From NCBI GenBank assembly GCA_023974075.1, contig CM043796.1:28064821-28128820 (forward strand): DNA of 64,000 nt, in the 5' to 3' direction. This document shows positions 1 to 9,494 of this stretch, piece after piece (within the stretch, counting starts at the first letter, position 1; every line of letters begins with the position of its first letter). The notes under the pieces were generated by a model that did no database searches, was not told the origin of the DNA, and saw only the letters and a list, made by a program, of their open reading frames with translations. The DNA is from Chaenocephalus aceratus (Eukaryota; Chordata; Actinopteri; Perciformes; Channichthyidae). Made by a program: the position numbers and the translations under genes.

Positions 1-176
1 GAGCCTTCAGGCACGGGGCTATTCTGAATGTCAGTTTGTTTATTTACGCTAAAAGAGGTGGAAAGTGTATTTTTCCATATCAGGTAGGACAGTAATGCTC
101 CACAGAGAGATGCTGGATACACGTCAGCACCTCCTCACACAACGGTACCATTGATACACAGAGCAAGTCAGCAGCA

Positions 177-729
177 ATGGCTGTGAAACCTAGGAGACCG
201 TTGGTGACCGTTATTTTCGGCGTGTTTCTCGGATTCACCGCTTCTACGTGGCTCTTTGTACCTCAAGTTCTGGAGAGTAAAGGAAAGAAATCTCCCGTGT
301 GTTTGTACCATAGTCACAGTGATTCCTCCGCCGGGAAAGGTCCCTTCATCCCCGGGGAAAGCCCACAGCTCAGCCCGGAGGAGGACAGGACATCCAGTCC
401 TGGAAACAGCACCGGGGGGAGAACCACAGGCAGGCCGAAACGGTTCCTTTATGTCGGCGTCATGACAGCCAAGAAGTATCTGGATACCCGAACCGTGGCT
501 GCCTACCAGACCTGGGTGAGCTCCATCCCCGGGAAAGTGGAGTTTTTCTCCAGCGAGGGATCCGGGTCCATCCACTTACCTGTCCCCGTGCCCGTGGTCT
601 CGCTGGCAGGTGTGGACGACTCGTACCCTCCACAGAAGAAGTCATTCATGATGCTGAAATACATCCACGACCACTACCTGGATAAATATGAGTGGTTCAT
701 GCGGGCAGATGATGACGTTTACATAAGAG
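177..729 (+). CDS. chsy3: chsy3 exon 1 (signal anchor, stem, start of GlcA-transferase domain)
   Basis: It encodes residues 1-184 plus one base. The exon ends after ..YIR and G at the donor AG|GTGAAT, phase 1. It holds the membrane anchor (residues 9-27), a Ser/Pro-rich stem (about 40-88), the FLYVGVMTA start of the catalytic fold (about 90-97) and FMRADDDVYI with the metal-binding DDD (178-180). Reading on past the donor enters a GT repeat, which is intronic. Confidence 0.93.
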
Positions 730-748
730 GTGAATATTCTGGGAGTGA

Positions 749-795
<47 letters not shown>

Positions 796-3700
796 TTTTT
801 AAATGCAGGTCTTTAGTCAGACGAAGCCCAGATTCTAATGTTAAGGGCCTCAATGTATGTTTTGCATTATTGTCAGTGTTGTTTATGGCCTGTGTCAAAA
901 ACCTACTTGATGCTTATTCCAAATGTGTTAGACCAAATTACAGCAAACACAGTATAGGGCCCTCATCTGGTTTTGGCTGAATTAGCTAAGACTAATACAT
1001 GACTGCTTATTGGCCAATCCAACCAAGTTTAAAACTCAGTTTTTATCTGACTTTTTACAATAGAAGTTATGGTCACCATTAGCAATAGTTACATTACATT
1101 CATCAAGTTCATTGATGATATCTCAGAACATGGCCCATGTACGCAGGAGCAGTGAGACAGAGACTATGGGTTTGAAACAAACCAACAGGTTAGGCAAACA
1201 CAGAGCTGTGTTTTAGGAAAGGAAGCTTTTGTGTGGATGATTTATTTACTAAGCCTGGCACAGTTTTGTTCATGATTTGTTCAAAATTGTCTTAGTTTCG
1301 TATTTCCTTTTAAAAGTCACCTATTATGCAAAATCCACTTCTTCATGTCTTTTCTACATCAACATGTGTCCCCTCTTCTTCATGTCTCCTCTACATCAAC
1401 ATGTGTCACCTCTTCTTCATGTCTCCTCTACATCAACATGTGTCCCCTCTTCTTCATATCTCTTCTACATCAACATGTGTCCCCTCTTCTTCATGTCTCC
1501 TCTACATCAACATGTGTCCCCTCTTCTCCATGTCTCTTCTACATCAACATGTGTCCCCTCTTCTTCATGTCTCTTCTACATCAACGTGTGTCCCCTCTTC
1601 TTCATGTCTCTTCTACATCAACATGTGTCCCCTCTTCTTCATGTCTCTTCTACATCAACATGTGTCCCCTATTCTTCATGTCTCTTCTACATCAACATGT
1701 GTCCCCTCTTCTTCATGTCTCCTCTACATCAACATGTGTCACCTCTTCTTCATGTCTCCTCTACATCAACATGTGTCCCCTCTTCTTCATATCTCTTCTA
1801 CATCAACATGTGTCCCCTCTTCTTCATGTCTCTTCTACATCAACATGTGTCCCCTCTTCTTCATGTCTCCTCTACATCAACATGTGTCCCCTCTTCTTCA
1901 TGTCTCCTCTACATCAACATGTGTCCCCTCTTCTCCATGTCTCTTCTACATCAACATGTGTCCCCTCTTCTTCATGTCTCTTCTACATCAACGTGTGTCC
2001 CCTCTTCTTCATGTCTCTTCTACATCAACATGTGTCCCCTCTTCTTCATGTCTCTTCTACATCAACATGTGTCCCCTATTCTTCATGTCTCTTCTACATC
2101 AACATGTGTCCCCTCTTCTTCATGTCTCTTCTACATCAACATGTGTCCCCTCTTCTTCATGTCTCCTCTACATCAACATGTGTCCCCTCTTTTTCATGTC
2201 TCTTCTACATCAACATGTGTCCCCTCTTCTTCATGTCTCTTCTACATCAACATGTGTCCCCTCTTCTTCATGTCTCCTCTACATCAACATGTGTCCCCTC
2301 TTTTTCATGTCTCTTCCACATCAACATGCATACTTGCCAACCTTGAGACCTCAGAAATCGGGAGCATTTCTAAACCACCGCGGGGGGTGCTAGTGGATCA
2401 CCGGAGCTGTATTAGATTAACATTAACTTAACATGCTCGTTGTAGTTGTAAGTGCACTGCCTTGCGGCCTGTAGCACCTTCCTTGATGGAGCATGTGGGC
2501 TGGACCTGTATTTTACAGGAAAGGAGTGAGCAGAGGGTCGAGTTGTCGATTCTTGTTCAGTTTTCTGTGACTATCTTCCTCACCGTCTCAGACTTTCAGT
2601 TGCTCGCGCTGCTAAAGAGACGTGCTACCATGGAAACCAAACAATGGTGTAGCTGTTCAGAGTGGAAACAGTCCTGAGTAAATCTGATTTTGTCAGAAAT
2701 CGGGAGAAATGTGGGAGAAATATGACCCGGGGAGGAAACCGGGAGAGGGCAATGAAATCGGGAGTCTCCCGCGAAAATCGGGAGGGTTGGCAAGTATGCC
2801 CCTCTGAGTAAAGAGACTCTGAAAGTTTCAGGAACAAAGATTCTCTCTCTTTTTGTCCTGATCCATTTATATAAAAACCTGTCTGAAAATGAGCTGATCA
2901 GATTTTGGCCACTTTATGATGTCATAACGATTTTTTTTGCTAGTGTAACCATTAGCCAATCACCAACCAAGGTAACCCCCCCCCCCCCCCCACCTTATCA
3001 CCTGAATCTCCTCCTCAAGCATCATTGTGTTCTTTGTAACCAAATCTCTCTCAGAGGGGCGTGGGGAGGGGCTCCTTATTTTCATCTAAAGTAACAGACA
3101 GAGAATCAGCACTGCCCGGGGCCATCTAGTATTTAGCTCGGGCAATGAAGCCTCACCTGCTGGTTGCCCGACCGGGCAATCTATTATGCCAGTATCATGC
3201 AGCTCGCGGATCCAGTAATGAGTGACCCGACAGTAAAACTAAACGTATCTATAACTAGTTACGGTAGTTTGAGAGGTAATTAAAAATAGCTACGTGTGAT
3301 ATTCTTACCTGAAGTGTGTGTTTTGTCCGCTCACCGCTGCAGGTGATCATGCAGAGCTGCGTGTGGACTCGTCAGCAGCAGCTGATCTCTCTCTCTCCCG
3401 TCAGATTAGACTTCACTCGCGTTTATGTCCATATCGATCAGATCCAGCTAGTTCTAGCTAATGATATGACTACCTGCTTATTAAAAGACAACTACACAAT
3501 AAGTGTCGCTATGCAACTGGGTGAGGCCACAAAGTATAGCGCAGCATTATGCATTTGTTTACATGCCCACCGGAACCCCGAGGCATTACCAACAGATCAA
3601 CGCACAATCAACCCATACAGGACATCTCTTTCTCCACATTACGTGTTGGACATTAGAATTGACTATTTTTGTCTGTCACATAAGTGGCGCAACTGAAGCG

Positions 3701-6408
3701 GTATTGCGCTAAAGGGAAATTATTTTGACCGGACATTTTGACCGAAGAGATATAGATTCAGTCTAGAGAATGCACCAGACAGCATCTAAGACCTGCAAAC
3801 ATCTACATTTTCTAGGGGGAGGCCCCCCAAACCCTTCGTGCGTCATTTCGTCCACGCGCATTTTTCAGGGCAATCTCTATTGGGCTCAGGGCCATCTGTA
3901 AATTAGCTTAGACAGGGTCATCTCCCAAAATCCTTAATGTCATGCACTGATGGGTAATGCTGCAATGATCTGTTCAAGAACACTTCAGAGATGTGTTTTG
4001 TATATAACTGAGACCTATGATATATTGATGAAAAACAGTATAATAGGGGACCTTTAACATTACACATTTATTGAGTTGATACGTTTGGCATAACTTATAA
4101 ACGTATCTTATCTATACGTTTTAAACCAACTCATCTGTTCCACTTTGACCCTCCTGCAGGTGAGAAGCTGGAGGCGTTCCTGCGCTCCCTGAACAGCAGC
4201 AAGCCTCAGTACCTGGGCCAGACGGGCCTGGGCATGGCCGAGGAGCTGGGCCGCCTGGCTCTGGAGCCCGGAGAGAACTTCTGCATGGGGGGCCCCGGGA
4301 TGATATTCAGTCGAGAGGTTCTCCGCAGGATGGTCCCTCACATCAGCACCTGTCTGAGGGAGATGTACACCACCCACGAGGATGTGGAGATTGGCCGCTG
4401 TGTGCGACGCTTTGGAGGAACACAGTGTGTGTGGTCGTATGAGGTAAGAACTGAGGCGGTTCTTTCAGGGAAATTCATTGTCATAAAGTCAATATTCAGT
4501 GACAGGAAGTATGGTTAGTATTGCTGGACTCAGTTATCAGAAATCCTTTATTTATTTGTCCTGTATTGGGGACATTTACGTTATTAACTTTACAGGTTTA
4601 TAATATCCTTCTTATAAACAGTTTTCAGTACCAGTTTAATTAGATATCTCATTCAATCAAAAAGCATGACAACTTATTTTGTTTTGCTTATTTGGGGATG
4701 TCAAATCATGCCAGTCCACAACAAAGCTCAGTTTTATTGCCTGTGCAGTGGTTTATATGGACTTGGAAAAACATTAGGCTTTATGACAGTTAGAGTTATT
4801 GTGGTACTAGGACATGACCCATGCTCTTACCCTCTCTTTCCACAGATGCAGCAGCTCTTCTACGAGAACTATGAACACAACAAGAGAGGTTTCATCGAAG
4901 AACTTCACAGCAGCAAGATCCACAACGCCATTACACTCCACCCCAACAAGAAGCCGGCCTACCAGTACCGTCTGCACAGCTTCATGATGAGCCGGGAGAT
5001 CTCCAGACTCTGTTACCAAAGCATCCTGCTGCACCGGGAGGGCCTGCTGATGAGTCACCTGAGTGATAGTGAAGTGCTGTGGGAGGACCAACAGCTGGGC
5101 TCCTCCCCTTCCTACATGCGCTTTAAACCAGGCGATAGGAATGATGTCATTGAGTGGGATTTCCTGACTAGTCGCCACATTTATTCTGCTGCAGAGAACA
5201 AAGTGGCCCGGCAGAGCCTTGGCAACTTGCTTCGTACTGCAATGGAAGACGTTATACGCCAGGTCATGGAAATGATTAACGAGAATTCCAAAACACGCGG
5301 CCGTGTAATCGACTTTAAGGAGATCCAGTACGGCTATTACCGAGTGGATCCCATGCATGGCGCAGAATACATCATAGACTTACTGCTTCTCTACAAGAAA
5401 CACAAGGGACGTAAGATAACAGTTCCCGTGAGACGACACGCTTACCTTCAGCAGTCGTTCAGTCGTCCCTTCTTCACTGAAACTGAAGAGTTAGACGTGT
5501 CTGAACTCGTCGCCGCCATCAACTCTGAGTCACAATCCCTGTCTTTCCTGTCCAACTCTCTGAAGTTTTTGTCACCTTTCCAGGTCTACGAATCAAACAG
5601 GGAGATGTGGGAGCAGAGCCAAAGAAAAGTCAACATCCTCGTCCCATTATCAGGTCGCTACGAGAACTTTGTCCGCTTTATGGAGAACTTTGAGAAAGTG
5701 TGTTTGATACCCAAACAAAATGTTAAGCTGTCCATCATTCTGGTAGACAATGAGAACATGGAAAAACACGCTCCGTTAATCAAAGACTACAGCAGGAAGT
5801 ATCCCAAAGCTGACCTGTCAATCATCCCCATGACAGGCAACTTCTCACGAGGCCTTGCTCTTGAGCTGGGCTCCTCACAGCTGGATAACGACTCCTTACT
5901 CTTCTTCTGCGATGTTGATCTCATCTTTAGTGGGGATGCCTTGCAGCGCTGCAGAGAAAATTCTGTCCAAGGGAAACAAGTCTACTTCCCTGTTGTCTTT
6001 AGCCAGTACAACCCCAAGATAGTGTACTCTGAGAAGGCCCCGAGAGAAAACAAGTTTGTGCTGACCAAGAAAAGTGGTTTCTGGCGGGATTACGGATTTG
6101 GAATCACCTGTGTTTTCAAGAGTGATTTAATAAAAGCTGGAGGTTTCGACACCTCGATATTAGGCTGGGGATTGGAAGACGTAGACTTGTACACGAAAGT
6201 GATTAATTCTGGGTTGAAAGTGTTACGCAGTCAAGAACCAGGAATTGTTCACCTTTATCATCCTGTCCACTGCAACACAAGTCTTGAGCAGAAGCAATAC
6301 AAGATGTGCCTTGGGTCGAGAGCGAGTACGTTTGCATCGACAATGCAGTTAGCAGAGCTGTGGCTGGAGAAACACGTAGAGACGGGCTACAACAGAACCG
6401 CATCCTGA
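177..6408 (+). CDS. chsy3: Chondroitin sulfate synthase 3-like gene, 3 exons (spliced CDS 177-729, 4160-4443, 4846-6408)
   Basis: The joined exons give 2400 nt, an uninterrupted 799-aa protein plus stop. Vertebrate CHSY1 and CHSY3 are about 800-880 aa and also have three coding exons. It is a type II Golgi enzyme: a signal anchor lies at about residues 9-27, then a short stem, an N-terminal beta-1,3-glucuronyltransferase domain (DDD metal site at residues 178-180) and a C-terminal CHGN-type beta-1,4-GalNAc-transferase domain (DVD at residues 635-637). The family alternately adds GlcA and GalNAc to build chondroitin chains, working with other CHSY/CHPF subunits. I choose CHSY3 over CHSY1 because of the MAV..RRP start, GPGMIFSREVLRR in exon 2 and the C-terminal FASTMQLAELWLEKH followed by YNRT. 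The stem is shorter than in human CHSY3. The ATG has a good context (GCAATGG). Family is certain; the paralogue is likely. Confidence 0.93.
750..792. repeat. (GT)n microsatellite beside the chsy3 exon 1 donor
   Basis: About 21 perfect GT dinucleotides are followed by a run of nine T and three A. It begins 21 nt after the last coding base. Confidence 0.97.
1335..2328 (+). repeat. 37-bp minisatellite, about 27 copies, inside MITE A copy 1
   Basis: The unit runs roughly TCTACATCAACATGTGTCCC then CTCTTCTTCATGTCTCY (37 nt). Variants (CACC, ATATC, TCCA, ACGTG, CTATT) recur at spacings of 333 or 407 bp, that is 9 or 11 units, so a block was duplicated within the array. All three + frames are open only because the unit lacks stops. 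It is not a gene. Confidence 0.95.
2329..2798. mobile_element. 470-bp inverted-repeat DNA transposon inserted in the 37-bp array
   Basis: The terminal repeats are CATACTTGCCAACC (2329-2342) and GGTTGGCAAGTATG (2785-2798), perfect over 14 bp. The interior repeats GAAATCGGGAG motifs and has no transposase. It splits the last 37-bp unit from the downstream CCCCTCTG sequence that normally follows the array. No clean 8-bp duplication is seen, so the superfamily (hAT-like by end sequence) is a guess. Confidence 0.8.
3112..3948. mobile_element. Unclassified about 0.84-kb insert in MITE A copy 1
   Basis: Family A normally runs from GAGAATCAGCAC into TTTTGAAACAGGGC and on to ATGGGTAATGCTGC. Here the run breaks after CAGCAC at about 3111 and resumes with TGATGGGTAATGCTGC at about 3949. 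The insert contains a segment at about 3350-3455 that matches, in reverse complement, 14835-14960 of the long-inverted-repeat element. Flanks TCAGCACT and CATGCACT could be a decayed 8-bp duplication. A 126-codon open frame at 3316-3696 has no recognisable motif. Confidence 0.55.
4160..4443 (+). CDS. chsy3: chsy3 exon 2 (rest of GlcA-transferase core)
   Basis: The acceptor is CTCCTGCAG|GT and the donor TATGAG|GTAAGA. It is 284 nt and continues phase 1 into E-K-L-E-x-F-L-R-S-L-N. It holds LGQTGLG, the LEPGENFCMGGPGM substrate-pocket segment, VLRRMVPHI and TTHEDVE, all highly conserved in CHSY proteins, and ends at WSYE. Confidence 0.93.
4444..4845 (+). other. chsy3 intron 2
   Basis: A 402-bp GT-AG intron (GTAAGA to TTCCACAG). 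No repeat is recognised. An open frame from 4666 runs through it into exon 3 but is not homologous to the family before MQQLFYENYEHN, which marks the true exon start. Confidence 0.88.
4846..6408 (+). CDS. chsy3: chsy3 exon 3 (linker and CHGN GalNAc-transferase domain, stop)
   Basis: 1563 nt encode residues 280-799 and the TGA stop. It starts MQQLFYENYEHN. Conserved landmarks in order: AITLHPNKKPAYQYRLHS, RGRVIDFKEIQYGYYRVDP, VPVRRHAYLQQ, NILVPLSGR (start of the C-terminal transferase), LFFCDVDLIF with DVD at residues 635-637, FGITCVFKSDL, GWGLEDVDLY and the basic tail ending YNRTAS with an N-glycosylation sequon. No frameshift or premature stop was seen. Confidence 0.95.
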   Translation: MQQLFYENYEHNKRGFIEELHSSKIHNAITLHPNKKPAYQYRLHSFMMSREISRLCYQSILLHREGLLMSHLSDSEVLWEDQQLGSSPSYMRFKPGDRNDVIEWDFLTSRHIYSAAENKVARQSLGNLLRTAMEDVIRQVMEMINENSKTRGRVIDFKEIQYGYYRVDPMHGAEYIIDLLLLYKKHKGRKITVPVRRHAYLQQSFSRPFFTETEELDVSELVAAINSESQSLSFLSNSLKFLSPFQVYESNREMWEQSQRKVNILVPLSGRYENFVRFMENFEKVCLIPKQNVKLSIILVDNENMEKHAPLIKDYSRKYPKADLSIIPMTGNFSRGLALELGSSQLDNDSLLFFCDVDLIFSGDALQRCRENSVQGKQVYFPVVFSQYNPKIVYSEKAPRENKFVLTKKSGFWRDYGFGITCVFKSDLIKAGGFDTSILGWGLEDVDLYTKVINSGLKVLRSQEPGIVHLYHPVHCNTSLEQKQYKMCLGSRASTFASTMQLAELWLEKHVETGYNRTAS

Positions 6409-6799
6409 CCCTTCAGCCCTCCTGGACTCGACACAGGTGTAGCTCAGGCTGCTGGGACGCATGTCGTGGTGTGACGGAGGATCACAGCTCTTTGTAGCCT
6501 GGACAAACTGATCCAGAAAGTGCAGAAAACTGAAATGGACCGATCCAGTAAGGCCACACAAATCCAAACTGACGACACAGCAGGGAAGAAACCAGAGGTA
6601 ACCAAGTATGGTATTGCTGTGTCAACGTGTTGGAAGCCTTCATAAGACAAGTGTCTGCTACCTTATCCAGTTCTAAACCAACTAAGGAAATCATGGACTA
6701 AATCCAAATGTGTTGTTAGTTTCAGAATTATTGATTTGTTAACTGCTGTGCCAATGATGCAAACATATAGCTTTGTAACCTTCCAGCTCTTAGGGATTG
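6409..6799 (+). other. chsy3: chsy3 proximal 3' UTR, unique sequence
   Basis: Sequence directly after the stop is free of recognisable repeats up to the hAT element at 6808. No good poly(A) signal occurs here. An AATAAA at 6849-6854 lies inside that transposon, so the transcript probably ends further on. Confidence 0.5.
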
Positions 6800-7677
6800 G
6801 CTTTGAGCAGTGTTTCTCAACGTTTTTCATACCAAGGACCACTTAACCAATAAAAAAACACTCGCGGACCCTCTAACTCCACAAATATCCAAAAACAATA
6901 GGCCTGCTTCCCACTCAGTATAACAAATTACAGCCTAATAATGACAGCTTAACCTTCTCGCCTCGTTCACACATTAAATCTACAATACAAATACAACTAC
7001 AGATTATATAAGCATTTAGTTCAAATGCGATTTAAAATGCTCAGGTTTTACACCTCGTATGAAATGTTGACTACATTTATTACGGAGTTTATGTCCGAGC
7101 CAACAGACTCGCAGATCGTTGGCTACTGAGCGATATGCAAAATACACCACATGTAGTACGACACAAACCTCCGCTGTGGATTTTCAAAACAAAATACAGT
7201 AAAACTATGGTCCCAGGCCGAAGTTTAACTCTCTGAGGTCAAAGCCCTTTTTGCCCATTTTAGGCTCGCCTGGGCTTTTTTTCTAAAAATGCTATTAAAA
7301 CATGAACCTTGGTGACCATCGGGCTGGCCTGCATGGTCTGCCTACAAAACAAAAAACATTTATGCAGCCCCAACAACAGCCTCTGATCATCAACAGATTT
7401 CATGCATTCATTGGATGCATATATTAGATAATAATCTCTATCTAACTCCTAACACATCTGAATCTACTTCCAGCATGGATAAATGTTCGTAAAAGACAAC
7501 ATGGCAACATGTGTGACGAAGGTGTTGCGCTGGGCTCTATCATGCAATCGAAAGTTAAGCTCGCTCCATTGCGGAGATATTCCCGCGAGAGTGCGGAAAA
7601 CTTTCAAATGTGACATTTTACCAATATACTCACGGACCACTAGGGGGCGCTCACGGACCACTTTTTAACATTTATAT

Positions 7678-8658
7678 CAGCGGTTCCCAACCTGAGGGAA
7701 CGCATTGCAAGTGGGCCTCCAAATAATTTGCAAAACATTATGATTTGTGTGGAAACAATTCATTATTAAGATTTTATTTATTTTAACATCTTTTACTTTC
7801 TCTTTCTCGATCCTCCTTAGTCAGTACAGTCCTTGACAGCGCTCTGTACTACTGGACTAACACAGTGTCACATGTTCTGAATTGACCAATCAGAACTTTA
7901 TTTAGCCTCCGTATTGTTTATGGTTGAATGTGGGCCGCGAACATTTTTTAGATTCTTAAAGGGGACCTATCATGAAAAATTCACTTTGTGATGTCTTTTA
8001 TACATAAATATGTGTCCCTGGTGCGTCGGGGAACTCACGCAGTGTCAGAAAATAAAACCCTTTCTCTTTTCCTCCGTACCCAAATCTTTTAAAAACGGGT
8101 GAACAACGAGCGGATACAGATTTGCTGCCGATCTGACCTCAAATCGGCGGCGGACCCACAGAGAGTTGCTATCAGAAACAATGCCTGACGTCTTTTGGAT
8201 GTAATCTCGTCTTTGTTTACATTAGCAAGCCTCGCTAACACTCATGAGCTAACCTGTACTGTAGAGCACATGTGTTTTAAAAAGCAGGAAATAAAAAAAG
8301 GAACTCACCTTGTGATAAACCTGCAAGAGAAAAAGCATTTGAGCTCCATACTGTTTCAGAAATAATCCTCGATGTGGTTTAGAACAGGATGGCGTTTTAT
8401 CACAGCAGAATGTAACTTTATCTCCGGTAGAATTCTGATCAGGCATTAGCTCCGCCTCCTCTTATGTTATTTTTTCAAGCTAAGGACCCAAAATCCGCGT
8501 TCTAACAGGGCTGCAAAAGAAGGGTATGAGCAGTATGAGGCATGGCTACAACGGGTGAACTGTTTGGTATTTTAAACAAAAAAACGGCCCTACAATATAT
8601 TTTTCCAATATAGCATAATGGGTCCACTTTAAGTGGTGAAAAAGGTTGGGAACCGCTG
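7678..8658. mobile_element. hAT-like element nested in the 6808-8701 element, perfect 8-bp TSD
   Basis: The terminal repeats are CAGCGGTTCCCAACC and GGTTGGGAACCGCTG. The 8-bp direct duplication ATTTATAT flanks it exactly (7670-7677 and 8659-8666). It is 981 bp, including a further insertion at 7956-8632; without that it is only about 300 bp. No coding capacity. Confidence 0.92.
7956..8632 (+). mobile_element. MITE family C copy 1 (TTAA-flanked), innermost of three nested elements
   Basis: It begins TTAAAGGGGACCTATCATG and ends TAATGGGTCCACTTTAA. The body matches copies at 29641-30314 and 63693 onward (CACTTTGTGATGTCTTTTAT, GTCGGGGAACTCACGCAG, CTCTTTTCCTCCGTACCCAAAT). Its left subterminal sequence is the single-copy counterpart of the 37-bp minisatellite unit. 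Confidence 0.88.
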
Positions 8659-8934
8659 ATTTATATAACATGTGTAAATTACCTACTTTGAGAAGTCCCA
8701 AGCTTTGGTTTTTGAACAATGACCAAAGAACAAGCTGTATCACCCAAAATACCTGACGATGGTGATTGCAAGTATTGTAATTGATTGCTTGTTAGCAGTT
8801 AACCCGTGACATGAATGCGCTATAGAGTCTTGTGAATGTGGAATATGGTTGCTGTGCCACGAGAAGCAGCATGGACTGCAACGATACAATCTGTAAGTGT
8901 TTATGTGTGTGTGAAAAAGAGTCAATCTTCATTA

Positions 8935-9494
8935 GGCGCTTTCACACTCGAGTACTTTTCCCTTTTAGTTCCGATAGTTCCTGGGATTTTGCGTTCACAC
9001 CAAAAAGAGAACTTAGTTCATGAGAACTTTCTCCCCTTTTTAGTGCCTGCGAGAGAGGTGGTTTCCTGGAGAGAAAAAAGTTCCAATTTCTGATTGGCTG
9101 GGCGGATTGCAAACCACGCCCCGTAAAACTCTGAAAAGTTTTTTGAAGCCGCCATTGTATTTGCTGGCATTAGCATTATTAGCATTAGCATTAGCCCCGC
9201 GCACCAACGGAGAGAGACTAATTTATGGCAACACAATGTGGAGATGAGGAGGTGTCCCAGGAGCTTCTACTGAAACCAGTCCCCAACTCCGGGGACTTCG
9301 GGTGGCAGTGTACGCCGTGAAGTTGTTTGCGGCCTGCCAGTAAACCCAGAGCAGAAGAAGAAGAAGTGACGTCAGCGGGTTCATTCGCGTAATCTTCCCT
9401 CAGGGAACTTATTCCGGTGTGAACGCGATCGGCTCTTTAGTTCCATGGGGGAACTAAGTGCTAAGTATGGGAAAGTACTTGGTGTGAAAGCGGC
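8935..9494. mobile_element. 560-bp Harbinger-like MITE
   Basis: The inverted ends are GGCGCTTTCACACTCGAGTA and TACTTGGTGTGAAAGCGGC. They are flanked by TTA on the left and TAA on the right, consistent with a 3-bp TWA target. The interior has no transposase. A short TTAGCA repeat occurs near 9170-9195. Confidence 0.75.

Larger units (their letters stand above)
1310..4057 (+). mobile_element. MITE family A copy 1 (TTAA-flanked) with 37-bp array and two inserts
   Basis: The left end TTAAAAGTCACCTATTATGC pairs with the right end GTATAATAGGGGACCTTTAA as a terminal inverted repeat. TTAA sits at both extremities (1310-1313 and 4054-4057), so it could be the target duplication or part of the repeat. 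Internal landmarks shared with the copies at 10634 and 34117 are an AAAGAGACTCTGAAAGT segment, the GAGGGGCGTGGGGAGGGGCT segment and ATTATGGGTAATGCTGC near the right end. It is non-coding. It is interrupted at 2329-2798 and about 3112-3948. Confidence 0.85.
730..4159 (+). other. chsy3 intron 1, mostly transposon
   Basis: The 3430-bp intron runs from GTGAAT to CTCCTGCAG. It contains a GT microsatellite 20 bp from the donor and a 2.75-kb TTAA-flanked MITE with its own nested insertions (listed separately). Only about 730-1309 and 4058-4159 look like unique intronic sequence. Confidence 0.85.
6808..8701. mobile_element. Outer hAT-like MITE (same family as 58874-59225), interrupted by 7678-8658
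   Basis: The left end CAGTGTTTCTCAACGTTTTTC and right end CTACTTTGAGAAGTCCCA match the reversed copy at 58874-59225. The interior also matches: the GGACCACTTAACCAAT segment, CTCCATTGCGGAGATATTCC and CGCGAGAGTGCGGAAAACTT. Flanks GCTTTGAG (6800-6807) and GCTTTGGT (8702-8709) agree at 6 of 8 positions, a plausible decayed hAT target duplication. Non-autonomous, no transposase. Confidence 0.78.

Noticed and set aside
1335..2328. CRISPR-like array
   Set aside because: Units are directly tandem with no spacers, in a eukaryotic context. The same applies to the arrays at 25555, 40627 and 43756.
1277..2431. Long open frames of 330-380 codons in all three + frames
   Set aside because: They are translations of the stop-free 37-bp minisatellite. 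Openness in every frame with the same repeat is a composition effect, not coding evidence.
4666..4845. N-terminal extension of chsy3 exon 3
   Set aside because: The frame is open upstream of MQQLF but has no family similarity and crosses a good acceptor (TTCCACAG) at 4845. It is intron.
177..6408. Calling the first gene chsy1
   Set aside because: Several segments (start MAV..RRP, MIFSREVLRR, FASTMQLAELWLEKH) fit CHSY3 better than CHSY1. A phylogeny would settle it.
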